Source of the DNA: Chaetoceros tenuissimus
Taxonomy: Eukaryota > Bacillariophyta > Thalassiosirophyceae > Chaetocerotales > Chaetocerotaceae
Reading direction: 5' to 3'
DNA length: 64,000 bases
Assembly (NCBI GenBank): GCA_021927905.1
Contig: BLLK01000051.1
Location: forward strand, 1,302,001 to 1,366,000
A program made the position numbers and the translations under genes. Positions 23,182 to 34,894 of this stretch are shown here, in pieces. Each line of letters starts with the position of its first letter. The first letter of the stretch is position 1. The notes under the pieces were generated by a model. It was not told the origin of the DNA, did not search any database, and was given only the letters and a program-made list of their open reading frames with translations.

Positions 23182-24213
23182 AGTGTATGGAACTCATCAG
23201 TCAAAGGTTTGGTGAGCATACCAGAAGATGCTGACGCGAAGAGTTTAGAATAATCATCGTGATTTAAAAAAGAAATGGGATGTAAAAAAACTAAATATGT
23301 TCAAGTTGAAAATTTCAACCAAGCGATAGCGTGGGGTTCTCACACCGTGCTTCGCGCGCTAGCTTTGATTCTGCACTTTTTTCTATTCACAAAATAAATT
23401 CTTTGTCAGATTGAGATTTATTGTGGAATGTTCGAATCAAAATTAAAAAAGTTAGATTTTTAAAACAAAAATAAAATGGTTCTTCAAAGCAAAAGGCTAA
23501 AATTTTAAAAGTCCTATGGGAATGAGTAAAGGGTGTGCTGGAAATTAAGACAATTATAATCCCGTACGTACATTCCTGCTATCAAACATAAAAGTTCTCA
23601 CGAGTCAAAGATATTACACATTCCTGCTATCAAACATAAAAGTTCTCATATTAGATATTATTTATTGTACGTATGTACGTATGCTGATGAAGAGAGCACC
23701 ATGCATCTGCCATCTGCCGGTAGGAACCTTTATCTATTTAGGGTATATTATTTGTACTTACTCATATTCATATTCTAAGTGAGCCCAGTTGAATTGCGCG
23801 TGAGAAGTGGCTTGACTAATAGGAGTGTAGCGTAGGTCAGCAGTATTATTCATTGTTATTTGCGAAAGAGAGCTGCCTTTATAGAGAAGAATACTATCAC
23901 GTACTAATACTACGACGAACCCGCCTGGAGGAACCCCAACAGGACGAGTTGAGAGATAATCAAAACGAGGCACTATTCAACCAACCTTTTTCAATAATCA
24001 ATATATTTTTTGACAGAGATCTAAAAAAAGCAAGGAGTACAAAAGGGGAGAAAGGGAGCTTATAACTTTGTCACTAATCAGTAAGTCACCAGCTGGTACT
24101 AGAAACGACAAGAAAAGGAGCAACAAGCAAGACACGCGAAAGTCTTGTTGATGTTCTACTAGTAAACAACAAGGAAAGGCGAACCTCTGGCTTCGTCCTA
24201 CATAACTCACATC
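23182..24213. repeat. Intergenic segment of the receptor block duplication (C-D)
   Basis: Matches 17685-18637 with small indels, including a local duplication of a CATTCCTGCTATCAAACA-like stretch near 23570-23640. No gene. Confidence 0.8.
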
Positions 24214-26068
24214 ATGGTGTTCCTTCAAGGCCAAATCATCAAAGAGGTTGCATCAACCGTCAGCCTTATTGCATCAGGTACCATCATCACCATGATCGTA
24301 CGCAACAAAAACGGAGGACTCAAGTCTCCCTACAGCCGTATTATATTCGGCCTTTCATTTGGTGATGTCCTCTTCTCATTGGGTTTCATATTCGGTCCAA
24401 TCGCTGCTCCGAAAGATACACCTGACAACCTGTGGGCAGCTGGGAATACGGCCTCGTGCGAGTTTGTCGGCTTTTTGTTCAATTTCATGTCGATTGTTCC
24501 ATTTTATTCAGCTTTCTTGACGTATTACTTTTATAAGCGAGTAGTTCGAAAGGTATCACGGAGTACGTTTGCTTATAGAACTGAAGCCAAGGTAAGTCAC
24601 AGTTTGGTTCATTTCAGTTATAAGTCAATATACTAATCGCTAACATTCATATGTTGTCCTTTCCATGCATTAGTTGCATGCTATGATCTACCTGTATTCT
24701 ATTGTTGGTGGCTTTGTAGCTCTCGGACTTGATTACTTTAACCCAAGTAGAAAAGGCAGCATGTGTATCATGGTTGAATTTCCCCTCTCCTGCCATGCTT
24801 CTGAAGATCCCGATGCATGTGAACGTGGAAACAAGTGGACTACTCCGATTGGAGCCATCTACCAAATAGGAATTCCAGCAGTTCTTTCATTTCTCTGCAT
24901 CATGGTAAATTTGTCAAAGTTTACTTATTACATTTGGAAGGAAGAAAGAATGATTGTACTCATGCAGGAAAGTTGCGTGAATACTAAGAAGAAGGCACAG
25001 GACGATACTAAGAAACACTACAATCTTTCTCAACTTCGCAATAGTTTTAAAGAAGAAGATGATGATATTGGTCTAGACAATCGATATTCAGCCGAATGTC
25101 TTCAAAGTGAAGACATGAGCAGGTTCAATTCTGCACCACCCCCTGCTGACGAAGACTCGTGGGACACAGACCAACCATATCTTTTCAGTGAGCAAAGAAA
25201 ACAGGCTAATGAAAGCATGCAAATAGCAGATACAGCATTTTCCTTCACTGAGCAGCACCGTACATCAGAGAATGAACAGCAAGAAGAGGTACGACATGAT
25301 CTCGCAAAAAGAGCTCTCGTGCAATCTTTCCTTTACATCACTTCGTTCTTACTTGCATACTTGACACCATTGATTGGAGTATTCCATCGCATCATTTACA
25401 AATCGTCCAGAGTGCCAGACTGGATTTTTGTTGTCATCTCTATATTCTCTCCGCTCGGAGGTTTCTTCAACGTGCTAATTTATACCAGGCCAAAGATTCA
25501 TTCCATGAGAAAATTATATCCATGCTACAAACATTCGTCCTGGATCAAATTATTCTTTCTTGTCATTTGCAGCGGAGGAGAAGTCCCTGATGAAATTGCA
25601 GATGAGAAAGAATTGGACGTACAAGAAACAAGAAGCAGGATGTTAAATGGTAGCAACAATAGATACATTCAGCATCTCCCTTTTGAGGAAGAACCAGAAG
25701 TGGGAGAGACTGAATTGAAAAAGTACGACAATTTACAGGCAGACAGGAGTTCTATTTCTATCTTATTACCACCAGAGAATGACCTTATGCATCATGTTTC
25801 AGCAAATGTTGATGAGCTAGCCAATGTTGATGCATTAGACTCGTCATCTGCTTCTACCAATGAAAGTCAGGGAGAAGAAAGCACTGCTGAAGATCATGAT
25901 GATTCAGAAGAAAATCAGACATATCATCATTATCAACTGCCACCGGTTCCTTTTAACACCAAGAAGAGAGACGAAAAACAGAAAAGACTATTGTTCATAT
26001 CAAGCTCATCCATAGGACTCGTGAGTATCCCAGAAGACGAGTCATATTCTGAGGACCTAGATGTATAA
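24214..26068 (+). CDS. GPCR-like receptor copy D, full length
   Basis: Exon 1 24214-24591, intron 24592-24673 (82 nt), exon 2 24674-26068; 590 residues with no lesion. Type 2 receptor, nearly identical to copy B but with Trp where B has a stop. Helices 1-3 are in exon 1; helix 4, the extracellular Cys pair, helix 5, a long acidic third intracellular loop with DQPYLFSEQRKQ, helix 6, helix 7 (LGGFFNVLIYTRPKI) and a ~200-residue tail are in exon 2. The tail has an amphipathic SWIKLFFLVI stretch, a KKYDNL motif that fits the YxxL endocytic signal, an acidic Ser-rich part and a conserved end (SSSIGLVSIPED). This and copy E are the only two intact genes of the array. Confidence 0.88.
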
Positions 26069-26703
26069 GCGATATGTGTTGGTTGATCCATAGTTTGGTA
26101 AAGAATTCAAAGCAAGAAATAAGCAAATGTGAACATTTATTCTTTGCTTATTGATTATAAAATCATTAGTAGCTAATTGGCGTAGCCCTGCTGCCTTCTC
26201 TCGCTCTTTGTGCCCTCATCTGGTTTCCTTTACCAAATCAATGTTCATTTTTATTGATATAATAGAAATACTGTATTCAATTCATCCGTTAAAACATTAT
26301 CATTAAAATAATTCCAAAATTGAAAAATGCCGAAGATTAGGAGACGGAGAAACTCTACCTTACGTACGTACCTACTTAGAACGCAAAGAAGGCCTTTTGC
26401 TTCTCACTCGCCTCTACCATTGTACGTACTTCGTAGATACTTAAAGGGCAACCAAAATATCATTGGAAACACGTATGCTCGTGTTTCGATAATTAAAATA
26501 GTCAAGCCAGTCACGCTTCACAAAAACAACCCTTTCAACCATTGTCTGATGTAGCAAGTTACAAATACGAAAGAAGTACATAAAGAAGGAACGTGTGAGG
26601 AAAAGAGGAGTCCTTTTTTTAACTCGTAAAGAAGTAATCACGTAATCACATAGCGATAGGAAGCATAAACAGTACACAAATAGCCCGAGCTCGGATCAAG
26701 ATC
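26069..26703. other. intergenic between receptor copies D and E
   Basis: No gene. Starts like the B-C spacer and ends like the upstream region of copy C, with an internal deletion relative to the B-C spacer. Confidence 0.65.
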
Positions 26704-28530
26704 ATGGTGTTCCTTCAAGGGCAAATCATCAAAGAGGTTGCATCAACCGTCAGCCTTATTGCATCAGGTACCATCATCACCATGATCGTACGCAACAAAA
26801 ACGGAGGAGGACTCAAGTCTCCCTATAGCCGCATCATATTCGGCCTTTCATTTGGCGATGTCCTCTTCTCATTGGGGTTCATATTCAGTCCGATCGCTGC
26901 TCCGAAAGATACGCCGGACAACCTATGGGCAGCTGGGAATACGGCCTCGTGCGAGTTTGTCGGCTTTTTGTTCAATTTCATGTCGATTGTTCCATTTTAT
27001 TCAGCGTTCTTGACGTATTACTTTTACAAGCGAGTAGTTCGAAAGGTATCACGGAGTACGTTTGCTTATAGAACTGAAGTCAAGGTAAGTCTTTTGGAGC
27101 TTGGTGATAGCTTCATCATGTAATTATATAGCTAATATCCTCTTCTTTGGTTATAGCTTCATGTATTCATTTGGATGTATACGATTGTTGGTGGCTTTGT
27201 AGCTCTCGGACTTGATTACTTTAACCCAAGTAGAAAAGGCAGCATGTGTCTCATGATTGAGTATCCTCTTTCTTGTCATTCATCTGAAGATCCTGACGCA
27301 TGTGAACGTGGTAACAAGTGGACTACTCCAATTGGAGCCATCTATCAAGTTGGCATTCCTACTGTGTTTTCTTTCTTTTGCATTTTGGTGAATTTGTCAA
27401 AGTTTACCTATTACATTTGGAAGGAAGAAAGAATGATTTTACTCATGCAAGATAGCTGCGTTAATACTAAGAAGACACAGGATGATACTAAGAAACACTA
27501 CAAGCTTTCTCAACTTCGCCGCAATTCTAAGGAAGTTGCTGATAATATGGGTCCGGAGACTCGATTTTCAAACAATGCCGAATGTCTTCGAAGTGATGAC
27601 GAGAATGCAAGCCATTCTCCACCACTTCCTGCTGACGAAGAGTCGTGGGACTCTGACCAACCATATCTTTTCAGTGAGCAAAGAAAACAGGCTAGCAATG
27701 AAAGTACAGAAGTTTCGAGAGAGCAGCACCGTACATCAGAGAATGAACAGCAAGAAGAGGTACGACATGATCTCGCAAAAAGAGCTCTCGTGCAATCTTT
27801 CCTTTACATCACTTCGTTCTTGCTTGCATACTTTGTGCCATTGATTGGAATATTCCATCGCATCATTTACAAATCGATAGTACCAGACTGGATTTTCGTT
27901 GTCATCTCTATATTCTCTCCATTGGGAGGTTTCTTTAACGTACTCATTTATACCAGGCCAAAGATTCATTCCATGAGAAAATTATATCCATGCTACAAAC
28001 ATTCGTCCTGGATCAAATTATTCTTTCTTGTCATTTTCAGCGGAGGAGAAGTTCCTGATGAAATTGCAGATGAGAAAGAAATGGACGTGCGAGAAACGAG
28101 AAGCAGGATGTTAAATGGTAGCAACAATAGATACATTCAGCAGCAACGTCCAGTGGAGGAGGAGGAGGAGGAGGGTCCAGTACAAGTTGGAGAGACTGAA
28201 TTGAAACAGTATGACAATTTACAGCCGGACTGGAACTCTTCGAATGACCTTGTAATTGTTTCAGCAAATGCTGATGAGCTAGCCAATGTTGATGTAGTAG
28301 ACTCATCTGCTTCTAACAATGAAAGACAGAGAGAAGTATATAATCCTGAAGAAGATGATGATTCTGAATACCAGGGCTATTATCATTATCAAGTGCCCCC
28401 GTCTCGACGGCGTGTTGTGAAGAAAGAAGACGAAAAACAGAATAGACCATCGTTCATATCAAGCTCATCCATAGGACTCGTTAGCATCCCAGAAGGCAAG
28501 TCATATTCTGAAGATCTAGAACATTTTTAA
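26704..28530 (+). CDS. GPCR-like receptor copy E, intact hybrid
   Basis: Exon 1 26704-27084, intron 27085-27156 (72 nt), exon 2 27157-28530; 584 residues without lesions. Its upstream region, intron and the first part of exon 2 (LHVFIWMY, CLMIEYPLSCHSS, VFSFFCILV) match type 1 copies A and C. From about 27440 (after KEERMI) the sequence switches to type 2: SCVNTKK, DQPYLFSEQRKQ, HDLAKRALV followed by YITSFLLAY, and the tail with GGEVPDEIADEK. It therefore looks like a recombination product joining a type 1 front to a type 2 back. All seven helices, the extracellular Cys pair and the tail YDNL motif are present. One substitution in the helix 2-3 loop (FSPIAAP for FGPIAAP) is unique. Confidence 0.88.
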
Positions 28531-29024
28531 GAGATATGTGTTGGTTTATACATAGTTTGGTAAAGTTACCAAGAATAAATGTAAATAAGTGTATATATTT
28601 TTTACTTGACGTATCAAACTCGTCCATAGGACTCCTCGCTCGTGAGTAGGCGAGTCATATTCTGAGGACCTAGATTTGTAAGAGATATATTTGATTCATG
28701 ATTTATAGTTCGGTAAAGATGTCCCTAATGAAAATATTCTTTTAATCGTAGCCCTTCTTTATTTCATTCCTTGTGTGGAAACATCAAGTCCATCCATAAT
28801 AATGATATGAATTCGAAAATGTGAAAAAAGCACTTTACCTTGGGGGGGGGGGGCCGAGATAGCACTCAAAGTACAAGTTCGTGTGTTCGCATCAAAAACA
28901 AGATTTTTCCAATCAATCATGATATTTATGATTGATGTGATCAAAAGATCAAGAAGCATAATGAATTGACGTTCCATCCAATCTAATCTATTTATCATAA
29001 AAACGAAAAGCATATAAGGTAACC
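28531..29024. other. intergenic with a receptor 3' relic
   Basis: No gene. Contains a decayed copy of a receptor 3' end (see 28612-28721) and a run of 12 G (28842-28853). Confidence 0.6.
28612..28721 (+). pseudogene. Relic of a receptor gene 3' end
   Basis: Resembles the last ~25 codons and 3' UTR of receptor copies B/D: a CTCGTCCATAGGACTC stretch, CGAGTCATATTCTGAGGACC, then GATTTGTAAGAGATAT and a final CGGTAAAGAT. Internal indels break the frame. It marks a further lost copy or an incomplete duplication at the array's end. Confidence 0.7.
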
Positions 29025-29875
29025 ATGGCAGTGTCTTTGTCACTCGTTGCTGCTCATATAGCAGCTGTTTCAGTGACATCCTTCATTTTACGAGGCTTCC
29101 TTTCCTTCGCATCTATAACCGATGCACTTGGCTTCTACGGTGTCTATCATCGAGACCCAATCAATCAAATCATCCACTTCTTTGGGGTTCCGTGCATCAT
29201 ATGGAGTCTCATTGTCTTTTTATGTCATTTGAATCTACCCTTCTTGCATGTCAAAATTCATATACCTTTCATTGCACCGCATGATGTATCGTATGCTACA
29301 CTAGTGACTGCAATGTATATTGGTTTCTACCTTTATCTAGATCATTTCGGTGGAGTTTTATATTCACCATTTGCGTATGGAATGTATGCTTTGGCTGTGA
29401 ATATGATGAGTCAAGATCAAAATGTGGCAAAAGTAGAATCACAGAAAAAGGAAAAGAAATGTAAAAGTTGGACTGGAACAGGTCGTTTATTGAGATTAGC
29501 TGCAATTGTTCATTTTACAGGTAAGTGTGAAGTATAGAAATATATGTAGATGAATTATGTATTGCATCTCTTTTTTATAATGCGAAATTGAATTTCTATA
29601 ACTCATACTTATTTACTTCAATTCATTTTATAGGATGGTATGTCCAGATTCATCCAGGACATGGTATATTCGAAGGTGCAAAACCGGCTGTATTACAGAG
29701 TATAGGCGGTGCATTGACAAGTGCTCCTTTATTTGCATACTATGAAGGATTATGGTTTATTGGATTGAATAAAGGATTGCAAGAGGAAACGAAATTACTC
29801 GTGGATCAATATACTGTAGAATTGTGTAAAAAGGGAATCAACATGCGGGCATGTGCTGATTATGATTTGAATTAA
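29025..29875 (+). CDS. Mpo1-like (DUF962) 2-hydroxy fatty acid dioxygenase family protein
   Basis: Exon 1 29025-29520, intron 29521-29633 (113 nt), exon 2 29634-29875; 245 residues. Family signatures: YGVYHRDPINQIIHFFGVP near the N-terminus and IHPGHGIFEGAKPA near the C-terminus, with the conserved His residues (HRDP, IIHFFG, IHPGHG) that bind iron in the yeast protein Mpo1. Several hydrophobic helices indicate an ER membrane protein. Yeast Mpo1 is an Fe2+-dependent dioxygenase that converts 2-hydroxy fatty acids from phytosphingosine breakdown to odd-chain acids; the same role here is inferred. A basic loop (SQKKEKKCKS) separates the two halves. A second, 5'-truncated copy lies at 39304-40088. 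Confidence 0.85.
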
Positions 29876-30257
29876 ATATGTATTAAAAAAGTGGAAGTAT
29901 CAAATAAGTAACAAAATGATTATCACTTTGCAATCTTATATGTGCCATGGCAGTTTATACAATGTTAGAAACATAATGTCGAGATTTATCTCACTTTCAG
30001 TTGTGTACGTCTCAAGCAAGAATAATATAATTAGCAATCGAAAAATATGAAGCGAGTTTTCCTAAATACAATACCTATCGTGGGAAGATAGTTGGCATTT
30101 TTGTTTTTTGTAAAAAAGCAAATAAAAAGAAGAGGAAATGTCCGTTAGCATCCGTTAGTTTGATCTAACTAGCTCTCTAACTAGCTAAAGAAAGTGATGA
30201 CAGAGCTTATATATGTATCTTGGAAGCATATCTACAAGTAAACGATAATATTTTCGT
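29876..30257. other. intergenic, convergent; part of a segmental duplication
   Basis: No gene. About 310 bases after the Mpo1-like stop match, with divergence, those after the second copy (40089-40410), both ending in TCCGTTAG and AACTAGCTCTCTA-like stretches. Confidence 0.6.
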
Positions 30258-31229
30258 TCAAAAGTCAAATATCTTGATATCTTCTTTTCGATGTGGAATA
30301 CCCCATTGTAGAAGACTCCACAATGCATTTGTAGTACTCATTTCCCTTCCTATTTCAGTATAGCATAAAAACAACTCTTGACCCTTTTCAATTGGTCTGT
30401 TTGCGTAAATTTCAATATGATCTGGACCATACGACATGGAAAGATTTGGATCAAGAGAATGATTAATCATGTCATGAAATGGAATAACTCCAGTAAGATT
30501 ATCACCAAGTTCCCCTGCTCGTGATCCCAAAAGTGAATACATGCTCGATGTTTCCACATCATCTTTCAATGGTAGAACTTGCTTTTGCTCTTCAAATCTA
30601 CCTAGCCGAATAGATAATGCTGCTTTCAAGTGCAAATCAGACAAATAGTTTGCCTGCTTCTGAAGTTCCTTTGCAGTCAAGTCGATAACTTCTTCATCGT
30701 AAACTTTGGCATTTTTCTTGAATAAAGAATATGTCGGATCATCTCTATTCCATTGATCAATCCATTCTTTCCATGGATGGTTTTCCTTAATGGCTTCAAG
30801 AGCATAGAGTGTCAATTCTGGTTGCCATAAATCGTCTTCCTCCAAATGATAAAACTCCGGCTGTACTCTTGTCTTTCGCGCAACTTTTCTCCATAATCTA
30901 TGAATCCATGCAAACTTTTTCTTGTCCATTCCAAATCCATATTTCTGTTTGCTTTTGGATATCTCTTGTGCCAACTGCGGAAAACAAGATGCACAATTTT
31001 CTTGATGAAACACAAGTGCATTTGGAATGAAGCAGATTCTTTCATCTTGTTGCAAATCTTCCATTGCGAAGACTCCTCGACCCGCAACACTTTGGTCTGT
31101 CGTTACAACTTTGACTGATGGATTGATAGGTAGGTGATCCTCACACCACGAGTGGAGTTTCATGTCTTGAGGCTGTAACACAAGAGGAATAGTTGGAGAA
31201 ACACTCTGAACTGTACTGGAAAGAATCAT
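30258..31229 (-). CDS. SET-domain protein lysine methyltransferase (Rubisco LSMT-like)
   Basis: Single-exon, 323 residues. SET motifs appear in order: AGRGVFA (49-55, S-adenosylmethionine loop), a large insert of helices, IPFHDMINHS (249-258, with the Asn-His pair that contacts the cofactor) and GQELFLCYTEIG (283-294, with the catalytic Tyr290). This arrangement with a long insert between the first and last motifs is that of the Rubisco large-subunit methyltransferase/SETD3-SETD6 class, which methylates non-histone proteins. The usual C-terminal substrate-binding domain seems missing or very short (about 30 residues after the last motif), so the protein is shorter than typical members. The substrate is unknown; no targeting signal is evident. 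Confidence 0.82.
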   Translation of the reverse strand: MILSSTVQSVSPTIPLVLQPQDMKLHSWCEDHLPINPSVKVVTTDQSVAGRGVFAMEDLQQDERICFIPNALVFHQENCASCFPQLAQEISKSKQKYGFGMDKKKFAWIHRLWRKVARKTRVQPEFYHLEEDDLWQPELTLYALEAIKENHPWKEWIDQWNRDDPTYSLFKKNAKVYDEEVIDLTAKELQKQANYLSDLHLKAALSIRLGRFEEQKQVLPLKDDVETSSMYSLLGSRAGELGDNLTGVIPFHDMINHSLDPNLSMSYGPDHIEIYANRPIEKGQELFLCYTEIGREMSTTNALWSLLQWGIPHRKEDIKIFDF

Positions 31230-31796
31230 TTTTTAGAAAGTATGTTGACAGATATGAACTAGTTTATATGTGTTGCCTCGACAGTGCTCTTGGAAGAAAG
31301 CAGCTACGTCATCCTTCATGGAATGATGCTTACGTCCACACAAAAAGTTCTTCATGGAATTCTTCGGTTCTAAAAATTTAGAAACGTGAAGAGAAATGGC
31401 CTAGATTATACTCGTAAAATAACCTTCACATTTTCAGCTTTTAAAGACAAAATAATAACAATGTTTTTCATTTACATTTTTGTAGTGCCGTATTCCATGG
31501 AATAAGTTAATCAATGGAAATATTATATGCAGTCATTAGAATTCGGTATCACCTAAAATTTATTGTATTCGTTAGCCATGATAACTGCCACTTGAATTGA
31601 TCTATGATGGTAATTTAAATCAGGATTGTGTATGCTGAGGACTCTTTCAATTTGAAAAGTATGGAAGAGATTCGAGGATCAAAGACGAATGCAGAGAGGA
31701 ATAAAATAATTGACATAATATAGAACATAGATATTGTGATTTATAATACGAGGACCTACAGCATTTGATGTAGTGATCAGTTAGGACAAAAATTTT
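31230..31796. other. intergenic with a related empty insertion site
   Basis: No gene. Positions 31394-31543 match the two flanks of the inverted-repeat element (36495-36577 and 39110-39165) joined together without the element. Confidence 0.7.
31394..31543. repeat. Paralogous empty site of the inverted-repeat element
   Basis: Aligns from AAATGGCCTA through CACATTTTCAGCTT and TTACATTT to GTAGTGCC and ATGCAGTCATTAGAATT. The same sequence at 36495-39165 is interrupted between ACATTT and TTTGCAGTGCC by 2.5 kb with inverted termini. Confidence 0.75.
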
Positions 31797-34700
31797 CTAA
31801 TTTTGTTCACTCGGAACACAATCGCCCCCATCGTAGCCGCAAGCTGTGGTGTTAAACAATTCTTGACACTTTCCATCTCCAATCTCGGAGGGAGTCACCC
31901 CGAAACATTTTGGATAAGTCTTCCATAGTTCTTCATTCTCTTCTGTACAGTCTCCCCCATCGTTTTCACACTCTGGGAAGTTATTATCGAGATCACAGTA
32001 TCCATCTCCCAGCCAAGTTGGTACAGCCCAACCTCCACTTACTTCAGTGCAATTTGGATAAAGAGTATTATATTCTAAACAGTCTCCTCCATCCCACTTG
32101 CATTCTTCAGTGTTTGCTTCAAGGAGACAAAATCCATTTCCAATTTTGGAAGGTTCAGTAAAGGTACAATTAGGGTAGTTTCTATTGAACTCGACACAGT
32201 CACCACCGTCAAATTTGCACTCTATAGTGTTGATTGTACCTTGATGACATTGTCCATCTCCAACGTAAATTTCTAGTCCTAATTCAGGGTTATCGCTTAT
32301 ACTGCCCGCAATTGTAAAATCTTCACAGTCTGGATATCTTTCTCCGAAAGTTGCATTAATACAATCACCTCCATCGAAACCGCATTCAAATGTGTCGAAA
32401 GGCCAGGGGTCGCAAAAGCCTATGGAATTGAAAAGATAGAGTTAGGGTTACCTTAATCAGATGTGATAGACAAGCATTTCAAAGAATTTCTCAACTTACC
32501 ATCTCCAAGCCTACCCTGATCTAGCTTTGGGACTGTACAATTTGGATACTTTGACTCAATGCAATCTCCAAAGTCAAAATTACACTCTGGAGAGTTATTA
32601 TTATTCCATTGATTTTCTTCTTTGCAAACATTATCGCCTAGCTTTGTAGGATTAGTTCTGCATTCGGGATACCCTGGAATAGAGCATTGTCCAGCTTGAT
32701 AACCACATTCTAAAACATTACAAGACACTCCATTGTGATGCTCTAATGGAATATAATTGTGTAGACAGGGAAGGTCAATTGAATTGGCACATGAAGCATA
32801 TGGACAATTTGGAAATCTATCTTCAAACGGAATTTCTAAACACTGTAAAAATTCGCAATGAGTAAAAACACCGGGGAAAGTTAAAGTGCACTTCAAATGG
32901 ACTTACATCTCCTCCATCAAACAAACAATACAAATTATCGTATTCGAGATCGTCTGTGATATCGCAGACTCCATCTCCAATTCTATAAGGCTCTGAAGCA
33001 TCACAAAACTTGTATTCATTTAAGCGTAATACATTCCAATCATCACAATCCCCTTCATCCCAACCACAAACAAGACTATTGTAATCTCCGCCATCGCACT
33101 TTCCATCACCTAGCTTCAATGGGTCATTTACGTGACAATCAGGTCTTCTTTTCTCATATGAGAGATCTAAGCAGTCTCCCCCATCCCAATGACAAAATGA
33201 CGTATCGTATGCTCCTCTGTCACAATGACCATCTCCAACTCGCCATGGTTCTTCAATAAGCTCTAACTCGGATCTAGGATCTATTAGAGATGTTTTACAG
33301 GTTAAATGTTCCTTGTTAAAACTTAGACAGTCACCTCCGTCAAAACCACAATCAATGCTGTTGTAAGGAGATGGATCACATAGACCATTTGTAATCAAGC
33401 TTGGAAAAGGAACCTATACAAAGGCAAGTAAGGAAACGAACAAAAGACAAACACTGTATCTAACATCTGTCCCTTACCTCACAATTTGGGAATCGTGTAT
33501 TGAATTCATCGCAATCTCCACCATCGTTACCACATTCAGGAGTATTATACACTCCATCGCAAATTCCATCTGCAATCTTGGTATGATCAATTTGTTTTTC
33601 ATTAAAATCTTCATCTAGAAAGCAAAGTGGATATTTTTGCCTCACGAATACACCAGCTCGTTGGCAGTAAATGACAATGAACCAACCAGTCAGCATAAAC
33701 ATCATGAGCAGATTGTAGAAGAAGACTTTGGATGAAAACAATTTGCAATTCTTCTTCTTGTTTGATTTTTCATCGGATAGATACATCTTGACCCCCTGTG
33801 CTTCTGATGCCTTCATTGCAAAATGTTTCCCAAACTGATAATATGCTGTGAGGACTTTTTTGTTTGAATATGAATGACATACAATATATGAATATTTTGC
33901 TTACTCACATAGCCATGAGCAGCAACGCGCAGCATGACATTATCAATCTCTGTAATGATGAACAAAGCTGTAAAGTCCTTGAGTAATTCAACAACTTCTT
34001 CACTTTGTACAATAACTACCCATGCAGCGAAGAGTACAAGTCCACCCGTGCTAAACTTGAGACAACTTGGAATAAGAATCCTAGTTATCCAGGTGAATAG
34101 AGTAGTATCTGTAGCTCGGATAGTCTTTTCCCATTGGTTGGTACCTTTGTATCTAAAAGAGAGTGTATGTGGGAATCCTAAAAAATACAAGATGAAAGAG
34201 TTAAACTAAAATCATAGCCTCACCTCAATGTAAAAGGGATCCGTAGAGCAGAGAGTACATCTTCTTGAATAAAGACACTACATACGAGAGCAAGAAACTG
34301 TACAAATCTCACAGGAATAGTTGCATGAGCTGGAATATTAAACATGGACTGTCCAAAAGGTCGTTCCAGTTCATCCACAATCGCCTGTGCTACAAATAGA
34401 GTTTGAATGATGTATGAAACGATACCATAGAAATATCCAGGACTCATTGGGTTTTTAGAAATCATCATGAGTGTATAGGCATCTTCATCTAGAGTCTGAA
34501 TCCCATCCTCAATAAATTTCCCTTTGATACGAACAATATTCGTCTGCCCCATAAAGTTCTCTCCTTCAAAGTTACCCGATTCGCTATCTTCATCATTCCA
34601 TCGTTCGGATATAGTTTCCTCGTGGCGTTCCACATGCACTCGTTTGGAATACTTTTCAAATCTCATGGTGAAGCGATCTGCATTTGACAAGGCGGCAATT

Positions 34701-34894
34701 TGTTGTTTCAGAGAGTTTATTTCTCGTTTATCCGCATTTCGATCTTGACTCAATTTCAATATTTCTTCCTGATCGCTTGTTCTATTTTCTTCAATCTCTT
34801 CCATACGCATCAATAAAGCTCTCGTCTCGTCACTGGACATGTTTGTAAATGTAGGCTGACTACTACTACTCCTACTACTAGTAAGGTTCATCAT
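31797..34894 (-). CDS. Multi-pass membrane protein with twelve LNR (Notch) repeats
   Basis: Six exons on the minus strand: 34894-34224, 34152-33909, 33834-33478, 33413-32907, 32842-32500 and 32419-31797, with introns of 64-80 nt; 914 residues in frame. The first third holds a short coiled coil (residues 20-70) and hydrophobic segments (IVSYIIQTLFVAQAIV, FVQFLALVCSVF, GLVLFAAWVVIV, LLMMFMLTGWFIVIYC). After the last of these come twelve Lin-12/Notch repeats, each ending in a form of C-x-x-DGGDC; two are degenerate (ECGYQAGQC and ECNFDFGDC). LNRs bind calcium and in Notch guard a cleavage site; in stramenopiles they occur in expanded families of unknown role. The repeats should face the outside or an organelle lumen. 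The last exon has no ATG and depends on splicing. Confidence 0.85.

Noticed and set aside
28842-28853. Run of 12 G
   Set aside because: A plain homopolymer, likely polymorphic or error-prone; no structure such as further G runs for a quadruplex nearby.
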